Source: Pristionchus mayeri (lineage: Eukaryota > Nematoda > Chromadorea > Rhabditida > Neodiplogasteridae). From it: a DNA stretch of 64,000 bases. The stretch spans positions 10,912,001 to 10,976,000 of the forward strand of contig BTRK01000003.1 of assembly GCA_036245805.1 (NCBI GenBank), written 5' to 3'. Both the position numbers and the translations under genes were made by a program. The notes beneath the pieces are model-generated. The model was not told the DNA's origin and did not search any database. It was given only the letters and a program-made list of their open reading frames with translations. This document shows positions 21,133 to 31,293 of this stretch, in pieces (within the stretch, counting starts at the first letter, position 1; every line of letters starts with the position of its first letter).

Positions 21133-22681
21133 CTATATCTCAACAAGAGTAGTAAATAGGAGAGAGGTGGTTGTAGAAAGGTAGTGTCGCATCCCTAGAC
21201 TACACGGGTCACCTACACGGCTAATAGGGAGCGACCGGACTAACAACCATCCAACATGACGGGGAAGACCTAGACTGGTCTCTCTAAAAGGGCGCGGGAA
21301 TAAGGCAAGCTATTCAAAATAGGGACCACCATCTGTTAATTAAAAAGCTTAAAACCGGGAAAAGGTTGTGCAAAGATCGATGTTTCCCCGATCCCGCGAA
21401 TTCAAATCTCCACACAAAAGTCATTTTATATTTATATATCGATTTTTAATTGATGCAGCTCTCCAATTTTCAGTGAATGAGTAGAACTCGCCTCAAAGAC
21501 GCCACTGTAAAAAAACGAGAAAAATCTACGGCACACATCTCTAAAATCAGACTATTAGCGTGACCTCAAAAGGTTTTAATTGGCCAGAAATCGATTCAGG
21601 GGATGCAGCTCTACAATTTTGCACATCAGATGTTCTATATACTCGGTAGGAGCATTAGACAAAAATTTAGCCAAATTCACTTCGGCACACCTTGTCAAAA
21701 CTTACGATGAAATTTCCGACTGTTGCATGAATTGAGGGCTTTTTTAGGTATTACCCCGAAATGTAAATTTCATTTCGTAAATGCAAATTTTGGAAAAAAA
21801 TATTTAGAAAAAAAATTACATAAATTCATTTTTAGAAAGGCAAGAAATGGAAAATAAATTTCAGAATTTCCATTCTGGAAGTGCACGTTTTGGAAATTTT
21901 TCCAAGGCAGGTAGTACTGTAGCTGAGTGGAAAACTACCGTAACCTATGGAGCATTTTCGTCATTTATCAGCAAATTCGAATCATAGTATTATTTTCCTT
22001 CATTATATTATTGTAATTAACAATACTAATAATTAAAGAAATAAAATATAAAAAATAATACAAAATCAATGTTTAAATTTAACCGTTCTATTTCGCGGTT
22101 CTCTCGATGCAGCGAAAAGTACCGTAACCAGTGGAAAAATTTCCAAAATGGGTCTTTCCAAAAAAATTTTTTCTAATTTATTTTTTTCCACAATTGTTTT
22201 TCCAAAAAGTAAATTTCCGGATATTTTTTTTCTAAATTTTGTTTTTACGAAAAATTCGTTTACAAAATGAAATTTCCAAAATAAATTTTACAAATCGGGG
22301 TAGTACCCTTTTTTATTCATATTTCTTTTTTTTTATATTTCTGGTGGTATAAACAAACACGGAGAGATTAATCAGGTCCTATATGTCGCGATAAATTATC
22401 TAACTCAAACTGGAGAAACAAGTTTGACTTGGCTACAGTATACCTCCAGCATTAGTGCTTGATTGCGATTGTCCCAATCGTAGAAATACATCTACATTGA
22501 TCAACTACTAATAAGCGTGTGTTTTTTTTAAATTTCTATTAAGAACAAATAAATAAAATTCGTTTGAAATTTTGAACAATTGACTCATTGAACTGACCCA
22601 GCGAACCACTGGAGAGCTTGCACTACACCACGATGGGCGGAGCTTAGAGAAATAGGCTCATACTCATTGGTATCATTACCT
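21133..22681. repeat. AT-rich intergenic DNA with an inverted-repeat element at about 21735-22325
   Basis: The arms share ATTACCCCGAAATGTAAAT on the left and the complement of its relatives near 22290-22310 (ATCGGGGTAGTACCC), followed by many AAATTTCC/GGAAATTT blocks. Nothing coding is supported elsewhere in the stretch. Confidence 0.5.
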
Positions 22682-22760
22682 ATATATAAAGCGCAGTGTC
22701 CGTACGTCTGTTCGGATTGTGAAATAGGGAGATTGCGAAATAGGGAGGGGAGGGATTGAT
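22682..22760. repeat. copy of the GTCCGT repeat end
   Basis: AAAGCGCAGTGTCCGTACGT followed by two GAAATAGGGAG units. The inverted counterpart is in the lipin intron at 12185-12350. Confidence 0.45.
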
Positions 22761-22778
22761 GAAGGCATCAAACCATTA

Positions 22779-23328
22779 CCGTATACCAATCAATAATTAG
22801 CACTGGGTCAACTACCGTATACAAATCGATAATTAGCCATGGGTCATCTCTTATTCCGTGGGTCAGATTTATGATTTTGACCTTTGATCTTTGAATTACC
22901 GTATGTCAATCAATAATTAGCATTGGGTCAACTACCGTATACCCATCGATAATTAGCCATGGGTTACCTCTTATTCCGTGGGTCAGAATTATGATTTTGA
23001 CATTTGATCTTTGAATTACCGTATGCCAATCAATAATTAGCATTGGGTCAACTACCGTATACCAATCGATAATTAGCCATGGGTCACCTCTTATTCCGTG
23101 GGTCAGATTAATGATTTTGACCTTTGATCTTTGAATTACCGTATGCCAATCAACAATTAGCATTGGGTCAACTACCGTATACCAATCGATAATTAGCCAT
23201 GGGTCACCTCTTATTCCGTGGGTCAGATTTATAATTTTGACCTTTGATCTTTGAATTACCGTATGCCAATCAATAATTAGCATTGGGTCAACTACCGTAT
23301 ACAAATAGATAATTAGCCATGGGTCAAA
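22779..23328. repeat. 120-bp tandem satellite, about 4.6 copies
   Basis: Units start at 22779, 22899, 23019, 23139 and 23259 (partial). Each contains CCAATCAATAATTAGCATTG, ATCGATAATTAGCCATGGG and TTGACCTTTGATCTTTGAA. Copies differ by a few bases. The period is a multiple of three, which makes a long spurious open frame on the minus strand. Confidence 0.92.
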
Positions 23329-23647
23329 GCATCTAGAATGTTCCAGAAAGTTCGAAAATGTTCCAAAGCTTCTATAATGTTCCAGAAAGTTCGAAAATGT
23401 TCCAAGGCTTCTAGAATGTTCCAGAAAGTTCGAAAATGTTCCAAAGCTTCTAGAATGTTCCAGAAAGTTCGAAAATGTTCCAAAGCTTCTAGAATGTTCC
23501 AGAAAGTTCGAAAATGTTCCAAAGCTTCTAGAATGTTCCAGAAAGTTCGTAAATGTTCCAAAGCTTCTAGAATGTTCCAGAAAGTTCGAAAATGTTCCAA
23601 AGCTTCTAGAATGTTCCAGAAAGTTCGAAAATGTTCCAAAGCTTCTA
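23329..23647. repeat. 39-bp tandem array built of heat-shock elements, about 8 copies
   Basis: The unit reads TTCTAGAATGTTCCAGAAAG then TTCGAAAATGTTCCAAAGC. TTC and GAA trimers alternate every 5 bp (TTCnnGAAnnTTCnnGAAnnTTC), the consensus binding array of HSF-1. It is open in several frames only because 39 is divisible by three. Helitron-borne tandem heat-shock elements are known in Caenorhabditis. No Helitron protein is present here. Confidence 0.9.
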
Positions 23648-23719
23648 TTGGGGTGTCCGGAAAGTTCGTATAATTTTTTGTTTTTATTTTTTATTCAATG
23701 CTTTACAATTCTCAGTGAC
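23648..23719. mobile_element. solo end fragment of the mariner at 24404-25095
   Basis: Starts TGGGGTGTCCGGAAAGTTCG and matches, in the same orientation, the first 72 bp of the element at 24404, ending at CAATTCTCAGTGAC. Only the terminus and the last few codons of the transposase region remain. Confidence 0.85.
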
Positions 23720-23738
23720 TGAAAAACATCGTGTGTAG

Positions 23739-24099
23739 GTTGACGGCATCATGTGGATCCTCATCACTTGGTACGTCGAGGCGGTGAACCCCGGAGGCGA
23801 GGGAGTCCCCCAGAAGCCCTGGTTCTTCGTGCTGGTAAGGATACTGTATCGATAGGATACTGTATTAGGCATACTGTATTTGAATATCATACGATGATTC
23901 TACGTTTATGTGGGTGTACTGTATACATAGGGTACTGATTCGGGTATGCTATTGTCAACATTCAGTACTTAATTATAATATCGATCGATACCGTACCTTT
24001 CAGCCGTCGTACTGGTTCCCGGGTGGAAAGAAGTCGCAAGTGTCGCTGGAAGACCAGGCCGCTGCCTTCGAGAAGGCTGTCGCGCATCAGACTGCAAAG
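23739..24099 (+). pseudogene. two isolated exons of an ABCA-type transporter
   Basis: Exon 23739-23834 follows GTGTGTAG and reads WILITWYVEAVNPGGEG then PQKPWFFVL. Exon 24004-24099 reads PSYWFPGGKKSQVSLEDQ and continues to VAHQTAK before GTTAGC. Both are 32 codons in phase 0. WYxEAVxPGxxGxPxxPWFF matches the segment after the sixth helix of the first membrane half of ABCA proteins. No first nucleotide-binding domain follows and no membrane exons precede. The pair is enclosed by two direct copies of the mariner end. It is therefore either a captured gene fragment or the debris of a broken ABCA gene. It encodes a different part from the ABCA gene at 36-2644. Confidence 0.7.
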
Positions 24100-24403
24100 G
24101 TTAGCAATTGTATTTATTGTTGTACCATGCATTTTCCAAGAATCGGACTCGATTCAACTTCACTGTTTATTGCAAAATCCTGAAGCACATTCTTGTCGTT
24201 TAACAAAATTGTGAATTTTATTTCCAATGGAAGATATTTGATTATTGTTTGTTTCAACCACTGATGGACATGTCATTGTCTCAGCTTCTCAGATTTTCTT
24301 ATCAAATTATGTTGAAACACATTTGACTAAATTATAATCAGAGCCGTTTTTCGAAAAAAAACACAATTATAATCAGAGCCGTTTTTCGTGAAGCTAAAAA
24401 CAT

Positions 24404-25095
24404 ATTGGGGTGTCCGGAAAGTTCGTATAATTTTTTGTTTTTATTTTTTATTCAATGCTTTACAATTCTCAGTGACCAATGTATGCCCCCTTCTTTCTCA
24501 CTACCTCCCTCCAGCGATTGGGCAGGGTCTCGATTCCTCTCTTCCAGAATGCGGGTTTCTTCGAGAGCGCCCAGTTCACGAAAGCCCTCACAACTTCATC
24601 TCGATTCTTGAACTTCTTTCCTTTGCAGAAGTCAGAGAGAGAGAGCGGAAGCAGTGGTAGTCGCATGGGGAGAGATCCGGGGAATACGGTGGATGGGGAA
24701 TCCTCTCGATCTTCAGCTCGTCCATTTTCTTCTGGGTCATCTTCGCTCGATGTGGGCGAGCATTGTCCATCAGAAGAAGAATTTTGCCCTGGTTCAGGAG
24801 TCTGGGAGGGACTCTGATCGCGACATCTTGCAGTTGTTCAGAGAAGAGGTCGGCATTGATGCTGGTGCCAGGGGCGAGGATCTCCCAGTAGATGGGACCG
24901 AGCACTGAGAAGAAGAAGCAGAGGAGTTCCTTCTTTCCGTGCTCTTCCTTCTTCGGGACGGGCGTGGGCTTCTCATCTGCATCCACCCATTGCAGTCTCC
25001 TCACAGGGTTATCGTACGTGATCCACTTCTCATCTGTAGCGATGATGGAATTGACCCATCGAAGATTGGATCTACGATGGAGTAATTCCTGGAGT
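24404..25095 (-). pseudogene. mariner transposase (DD34D), truncated and frameshifted
   Basis: On the minus strand the coding region runs from about 25090 to a stop at 24469. It has IIATDEKWITYDNP (first Asp), WVDADEKP, LLLMDNARPHRAKM (second Asp), PHPPYSPDLSPCDYH (third Asp, 34 residues on) and the C-terminal RWREVVRKKGAYIGH. The frame breaks at about 24640-24660 inside a CTCTCTCTCT run, just after CDYHCFRSLS. The N-terminal helix-turn-helix half is missing: the sequence ends in the 39-bp array at 25105. Only the 3' inverted terminus (TGGGGTGTCCGG) is left, so it cannot move by itself. Confidence 0.9.
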
Positions 25096-25104
25096 AAGGA
25101 GTAA

Positions 25105-25232
25105 GAAAGTTCGAAAATGTTCCAAAGCTTCTAGAATGTTCCAGAAAGTTCGAAAATGTTCCAAAGCTTCTAGAATGTTCCCGAAAGTTCGAAAATGTTC
25201 CAAAGCTTCTAGAATGTTCCAGAAAGTTCTAA
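25105..25232. repeat. second 39-bp heat-shock-element array, about 3.3 copies
   Basis: Same unit as 23329-23647 in the same orientation, abutting the broken 5' end of the mariner and followed by purine-rich repeats. Confidence 0.9.
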
Positions 25233-25475
25233 AAAGAGAGGGAGAGTAGGAAAGAGGGCGGGGAAGGATACAGGGAGAGATGGAGAGTGGGAGAGAGTGA
25301 GGAGGAGAGGGAGAGAGAGGGAAGAGAAGGATAGAGAGATAAATGGAAGGAGAGATAGGGAAAGAGAAAGAGAGAGAGCGGGAGAGAGAGAGAGAGAGCG
25401 GGAGAGAGAGAGAGAGAGAGAGCGGGAGAGAGAGAGAGAGAGAAGAGGGAGAAGGAGAAGGGAGAAGGAGAAGTA
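25233..25475. repeat. GA-rich microsatellite
   Basis: Almost purely purine on the plus strand (GAGAGAGAG with GCGGGA and GGAGAAGG interruptions). The long frames across it are compositional. Confidence 0.9.
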
Positions 25476-25985
25476 AGGCAGTATTAGATTTTGCATCCGA
25501 AAGAAATAGGACGACAAATCCCGGAACACGCCAGTCGATTGCGCGCGCCGTGGATTGCAATTCTAGTGACGCTATTCTTTTTCCGCACCGTCGATAACCC
25601 CGTCCCATATAATAACAGAATTTTAGAAAAATTTTGAAATTTTGAGTGGAGGACCCTATATTCCCAACAAGGCGGAATCATATAACTTGTGGAACAGGTA
25701 AATATATGACTACGGTAAGTGAGTGCGGCTGAGTCAGACTTATGATCTGGCCTCGTACACAGCAGTTATGAAATGCGATTTCAATAGAGTGGTTGAGCCC
25801 TCCCATCACTACAAATTTGTCAGACAGAATTTTAATTAGGCCCTCTAAGAGTATTTACGTCTACCCAAAGATAGCTTTTTTACTTCTCTGAACAAGCATA
25901 AATAATGATCAATCTTGAAGTGAGTTTCACTGTGTGGCTAAATTATCCTATTGGAATCGCTATAATTTCCAAATGAAACCTATTT
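25476..25985. other. no gene seen
   Basis: Unique-looking sequence without supported exons, between the GA repeat and the first foldback element. Confidence 0.4.
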
Positions 25986-27984
25986 ATGAGGCGAATCGCG
26001 AGAGAATCGACCACGCCGCGGCGGTAGGATTCAAGTCTGTTCAATCCCGCTATAATTTTGGTTATAAGTATTTCGAATGATTCTCTTTTAAACTGCGTCG
26101 TCAGAATTTTGATATCGGTCGTCATCTTCGAGATTCAGAAGGCCAAACTTGGTACTATCACTTTTCGACATTCAAATCGGGGCCACTTAAATGATCATAA
26201 CTTCGTTTAAAATGTAGATAGAAGGTCGCTCTTTTTTTCGAAAGAAAGCTACCATCATGCTCTACAATTTGATCTAGAAGACATCATTCCTGGCCTTCAC
26301 CTTGGTGCAGGGCTGTCGGGAGGACCAAAAATGACGTATCTATGGAAATCGGAAAAACGTTTTGGGTTATCATGCTTAAGTTTAAGTTCATACAAGTAAA
26401 TAACTTCTCGCCAAAAATTAGGAAAATCGGAGTATAGAAAAAAAGGTGGCACTTTTGTATGACGACCTCAAAATGAGTTCTGGAAAAGAGTACTTCCGTA
26501 TCTTCAATTGGCCTGATTTGGGCTCAAAATCATTCAAAAACATCCAAAACAACATTCTAAGTATCTACCCCCCATGTTATAGCTCTTCCATTGGTCATAA
26601 ATGGCCACATGACCGAAAATTTGAAATTCCATATTTTGACCAATTTCAACGTGCGGGATGGGCCCAAATGCACTAAATGGGTTTACAATAATGTACATAC
26701 ATCCCTCGAAACAGCTCAAAGAAAAAGGGCAACTGAAAAGAGGAAATTTCACCTGAAGAATCCAAGGAAACACGCAAAACTGTGACTCCGGAAAAAATAG
26801 GCATAGAGACTCGGCTTCTGGTTAGAAATGTAGAGCACGATGAGCTGAACATTTCGTCTGAAGAAAGTGAGTCTCTATCTTATCGTTGAAGCATGTTACA
26901 GAGCTTGGAATTTGGCCAGAAGTAGGCTAGAATCCCCCGAGAGCGCGTGCTCTAACCGTCTGGCGCTATCGCACTCTGACCTCCCTCTCCCTCCCCTCTA
27001 TTTAGCGCTCCCCTCGGCCCGTTTTCCGTCGTTTCTGGCCATCTTCCAGGCTCTGTAGCATGCTTCAACGATAAGATAGAGACTCACTTTCTTCAGACGA
27101 AATGTTCAGCTCATCGTGCTCTACATTTCTAACCAGAAGCCGAGTCTCGCTCCCTATTTTTACCGGAGCCACAGTTTTGAGTGTTTCCTTGGATTCTTCA
27201 GGTGAAATTTCCTCTTTTCAGTAGCCCATTTTCTTTGAGCTGTTTCGAGAAATGTATTTACATTATTTTAAACCCATTTAGTGCATTTGGGCCCATCCCG
27301 CACGTTGAAATTGGTCAAAATATGGAATTTCAAATTTTCGGTCATGTGGCCATTTATGACCAATGGAAGAGCTATAACATGGGGGTAGATACTTAGAATA
27401 TTGTTTTGGATGTTTTTGAATGATTTTGAGCCCAAATCAGGCCAATTGAAGATACGGAAGTACTCTTTTCCAGAACTCATTTTGAGGTCGTCGCACAAAA
27501 GTGCCACCTTATTTTTTTCTATACTTCGATTTTCCTAATTTTTGGCGAGAAGTTAGTTCCTTGTATGAACTTAAACTTAAGCATGATAACCCAAAACTTT
27601 TTCCGATTTCCAAAGATACGTCATTTTTGGTCCTCCCGACCGCCCTGCACCACGGTGAAGGCCAGGAAAGATGTCTTCTAGATCAAATTGTAGAGCATGA
27701 TGGTAGCTTTCTTTCGAAAAAAAGAGCGAACTTCTATCTTCATTTTAAACGAAGTTATGATCATTTAAGTGGCCCCGATTTTAATGTCGAAAAGTGATAG
27801 TACCAAGTTTGGCCTTCTGAATCTCGAAGATGACGACCGATATCAAAATTCTGACGACGCAGTTTAAAAGAGCATCATTTGAAATACTTATATTTGAATT
27901 TGTTTCCAGATGGGAAACCTTTTTTTCCTACCGCCGCCCACCCCCCTCAAATGGTCGATTCTCTCGCGATTCCTCTCTTATGAG
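25986..27984. mobile_element. 2-kb foldback element, copy 1
   Basis: Two arms of about 940 bp are inverted copies, starting ATGAGGCGAATCGCGAGAG and ending TCTCGCGATTCCTCTCTTAT. They surround a central loop (about 26930-27050) holding GAGAGCGCGTGCTC and a pyrimidine tract (CCTCCCTCTCCCTCCCC). No transposase was found. Copies 2 and 3 lie at 53793-55760 and 55752-57762 with the same ends and loop. Frames reading DDLKMSSGKEYFRIFNWP recur in arms of copies 1 and 2, but they are not tied to a gene. Confidence 0.88.
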
Positions 27985-28149
27985 GACATTATTCACTCTC
28001 ATTGTTAGTTTTCATCGACCGCGCAGATCACCCAGAGTGTGAATGAAAAATATGTTCTACATAAATTTTATAAGATATTGAAAAGCTATTAATCATTCGT
28101 TTCCGCCGCAGCGCGCCTTCAAATTGACCCCTCTGACACGCTGTGGAGA

Positions 28150-28810
28150 GTGTCTAATGGCGAAGCATAACGAAATCTTCGAATAATGCACCATTTCAGT
28201 GTTGGCTTGAAGCAAAAATGATAAAATAGTTTAATTATTTTCTGCAACACAATCAGAAATATCTAAGCATTTCCGAAACGTGATCTCATTTCCCGCCTCG
28301 CCTTGCAAAAAGCGCGGTCTGCGGCGAATGAAATGAGTTCAAATCAACTCGGAAATTCAGAATGGAGAAAAGGGTACTTCCAGAACGATTTCAAAAACCG
28401 TTAGCACCTTATTTTACAGCTCTCAACAAGGGCTTTACACTCATGAAATTTGAGCTGCATCTTTGGCAAAGTTTTTGAGAAAATCTCTCTTGAATATACC
28501 ACTGTTCAGAATCGTTTTCAAGAGTTCTAGTTTGTACAGATCGATAGAGCTCAAAAAATAAGCTGTGGTCTCTCAGGCGGATATTTTTCAGAAAAGTGAA
28601 GTGAAAGCGAGAAAAGTGTGGGTAAAGATTTGATTCGGAACCAATGACCCGGTGCCAGGTCATCCAGAATGATGGTATACAAATCAAATTTGCAGAATCT
28701 ATCTGATAGATACAGATCTACTCATTCGCACAAAAAACTCAAATATCCATATTTGGCCAAATCCGAGAAATGAGCAATTCAGCTCAATTCTTAGGTGAAT
28801 GGCGTGATAT
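28150..28810. repeat. inverted copy of the 19521-20165 repeat
   Basis: Opposite orientation to the first copy, ending at CTCAATTCTTAGGTGAATGG. The short element at 28822-29006 sits right beside it. Confidence 0.75.
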
Positions 28811-28821
28811 GTCAATGAATA

Positions 28822-29006
28822 TGAAGCCGCTCGCCTAAGAATCGAACACGGTCTGGCACAGCGATTTTTCGAAAATTTGAAAATTGGGGTTCTCAAGGGT
28901 GCTGATCATCATGGTCGCCCCTTGAGAACCCCAATTCTCAAATTTTCGAAAAATCGATGTGCCAGACCCATTGGGACATTGTTTGATTCTTAGGCGAACG
29001 GCTTCA
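28822..29006. mobile_element. 185-bp TA-flanked palindromic MITE
   Basis: Ends TGAAGCCGCTCGCCTAAGA and TCTTAGGCGAACGGCTTCA, flanked by TA. The interior is a second palindrome of GGTTCTCAAGGG / CCCTTGAGAACC. Same terminal family as 5243-6253. Confidence 0.85.
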
Positions 29007-29254
29007 TATATACAAACGCTGATAAATATTGTATTGTTCATGCTGAATAAACACATATTTTTACTTTGATAAAGAAATCGGTACAGACTCAACATACATC
29101 ACTCGTCCGTTGTAAATACATCCTTGAATTAGGTATATTTTGCAGTGACGAATGCCTCGTTTAACGATCGAGAATAACGATAGTGATATTTACCATTCAG
29201 ATGAAACACATCATTCGACTAGGACCTTTTGATGGTTGTTAAAACGAGTGTCCT

Positions 29255-29360
29255 CTTATTGGAAAATTTGGGTTGCCTTTTCGGATATGTTTCAGGGGCG
29301 CTATATGAGTGAAGAGTGTTTGTTTATACAACGAAAATTTTCCAATAATAGAATTCTCGT
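29255..29360. mobile_element. MITE with CTCTTATTGGAAAATTT ends
   Basis: Left CCTCTTATTGGAAAATTTG, right AAATTTTCCAATAATAGAA. The interior (CTTTTCGGATATGTTTCA) is shared with 17184-17300. Confidence 0.65.
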
Positions 29361-29426
29361 TAAAACCCATATAATTATCTACCATGCTAGTTCAAATTGA
29401 TGCCGTTCTGCCTTTCACAACGATAT

Positions 29427-29565
29427 GATTGGGGTTCTCTTATTGGAAAATGTTTGTATCATTTTCAGTTCATGTTCGTCATATAATGAACTATATAATG
29501 AACTATATAATGTGCATGAAACATATCTGAAAATGATACAAACATTTTCCAATAAGAGAACCCCA
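29427..29565. mobile_element. 139-bp near-perfect hairpin MITE
   Basis: Starts TTGGGGTTCTCTTATTGGAA and ends in its complement, with inner arms ATGTTTGTATCATTTTCAG. A triplet of TATATAATGAAC units lies in the loop. Immediately next to the CACAGCGTGTCAGA element. Confidence 0.85.
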
Positions 29566-29566
29566 C

Positions 29567-30322
29567 AGCGTGTCAGACCAGACAAATTCCTTTGTTCTCG
29601 CGGCGGACCATTTCTCTCCATTCATCTTAGCTGAGCGGTGAAGTGAGAGAGAAAGTGGTTGAAACATACGTCATAACTTACTTAAGAAATTTAAATTTAA
29701 TAATGCAACTAAGTAAGTATTAGTAACAATATGGCAGGGACCAACTGTTAAAATTTGGAATTTTTATCTCGCTCCCTGGCTCCATGAAACGACAATTACG
29801 TTTATTGCTACATTTTACGCTTCAAATGAGAACTAGTCTGAGCACAATACCGGCAGACCCCACTTCTGGGGTATTTTCTGAATCGTCATGATCAACTCTA
29901 CAACTGCAACAGACAGATTTTTGATGTTGTTTTTAGTATTCAAAAAACGGCAGCGAATGTGGAACAAAATGTGCATTTTTCATAACTACTCGAATACTAA
30001 AACCAATATCATAAATCTGTCTGTTGCAATTGTAGAGCTCTTCTTGAGGATTCAGAAAACACCCCAGAAGTGGGGTCTGCCGATATTGTGCGCAGACTAG
30101 TTCTCATTTGAAAATTGACATGTATTGAGATTAGAAATAGCTGTTTCAAAATGAGTTTCGCAAGATGTATTAATTATTTCGCTATATTTTGCTCTGCAAC
30201 CCTGAAGGTGGAGTATGTTTCAACGAATATATTTACTCAGTTAATTCATTTCGCTCTAGTGCAATCGAGGGTGCGAAAATTGATCGCCGCCGCCAGATTG
30301 TCTGGTCTGACACGCTGTGTTG
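29567..30322. mobile_element. 756-bp element with CACAGCGTGTCAGACCAGAC termini
   Basis: Both ends carry CACAGCGTGTCAGACCAGAC in inverted orientation. Inside is a second inverted repeat, about 29866-30087, with arms GCAGACCCCACTTCTGGGGT and GCAACAGACAGATTT. No transposase. Its 5' end motif also occurs singly near 20478 and 28134. Confidence 0.8.
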
Positions 30323-30435
30323 CAGGTGGACGATCCAACGTGGACTCATAAAATTTGTGCCGCGGAAGCTTCTCTTGAATTATGGTCACTTTCCCGAACG
30401 ATCACTCTCTCGTTAAATTGGTTTAAAAAATCTAT

Positions 30436-31293
30436 CTAAATATATAGGATCATTTCATGTCGAATCCCACTTAGTATCCGTCGCGTAGTAACCTCTCCTT
30501 CATATCTCTCCTCTGACTCTGAAGAGTTAGGACGGAACTGGCACAAGAGCGCGTGCAGTACATGGTACACATCGCCTGCCACAAGAACACCTTCCACGAC
30601 GATGTCTCCGTGCTGCGATCACATCATTGAGAAGAAAAATCACGTTCTATTCGATTTTGGTGAAGACATATCGATCCTGAATACATAGCAATCTGAACTC
30701 TAACCTTGACCACCATGGCGAACGCGTGTTCCAGGGATGAGTGAAGTAGAAGAGTGAGTAGAAGGAGCAGTATGTGATTTGAAGCAGTGTGCTTTGATGA
30801 AATATGTTGATGAATAAATTCCTTGTTGTCTTCTCAATGGCGACTCGGCAGTGTTTGTCGACCGAATCCGTTGAACACTCAAAGCAGGTATAGCTATAAC
30901 TTTCAGACATAATAAAACTGCTAGCTGAGATGTAGTGAGTAGTTAGGGCAGCTGTTATTGTAATTTGTAAATATTATTGTTGTCAATTTCAAGATATGTG
31001 CGCTCACATTGAGACGATTGAAACTCTCAATAAGGAACTCACAAAGCTCGCAGTAAAAGTCAAGGCATTCCGTGCACTCTTCGAAGGTGTTGAAGGACGC
31101 GGCGTACGGTATCCATGGGCTGCTCTTTGCGCTCGCTAAATACAATATTGCCGATGCTTAGTGACGACGGTTGAATATGCTGAGTTTGATCAATAGTTCC
31201 ACATTTCTCCAGATTTCGCAGTTGCGCGATTCAGGTTACACACATGTGGCTTGTATCCTGAGAGATCTTCTGAACAATGTTGTATTCCTTTCG
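30436..31293 (-). CDS. unrecognised multi-exon gene, 3' portion
   Basis: Exons in 5' to 3' order: 31293-31240, 31135-31008, 30791-30705, 30612-30436 (TAG). Phases agree throughout. The product reads KGIQHCSEDLSGYKPHV, then WIPYAASFNTFEECTECL and DFYCELCEFLIESFNRLN, then a very hydrophobic stretch HILLLLLTLLLHSS, then HAFAMVVKHGDIVVEGVL, VAGDVYHVLHALL and a charged tail ending MILYI. Codon use is strongly biased to C-ending codons. The acceptor of the 30791 exon (CATCAAAG) is weak. A Cys-rich part followed by one membrane segment suggests a membrane-anchored protein, but I know no matching family. Earlier exons lie upstream and were not found. Confidence 0.6.

Noticed and set aside
22906..23304. 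132-codon minus-strand frame (YTVVDPMLIIDWH repeats)
   Set aside because: Artefact of the 120-bp satellite, also divisible by three.
23313..23673. Long open frames on both strands (repeated EALEHFRTFWNIL and MFQKVRKCSKAS)
   Set aside because: They come from a 39-bp tandem repeat whose period is divisible by three. They are a heat-shock-element array, not a repeat protein.
25072..25608. 178-codon Ser/Leu/Pro frame on the minus strand
   Set aside because: Spans the GA-rich repeat and the second heat-shock array; low-complexity artefact.
26446..26785. Frames repeated in foldback arms (SSGKEYFRIFNWPDLGSK)
   Set aside because: They recur because the arms are inverted copies; no consistent splice sites, and the copies at 54271 and 55267 diverge without codon-like constraint.
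30540..30628. Plus-strand frame ELAQERVQYMVHIACHKN with good codon use
   Set aside because: It is the antisense shadow of the minus-strand exon 30436-30612, which has matching splice phase and a longer frame.
31001..31140. Plus-strand frame CAHIETIETLNKELTKLAVK
   Set aside because: The minus strand has both a TTTAG acceptor and a GTGAGC donor and joins in phase to neighbours; the plus strand does not.
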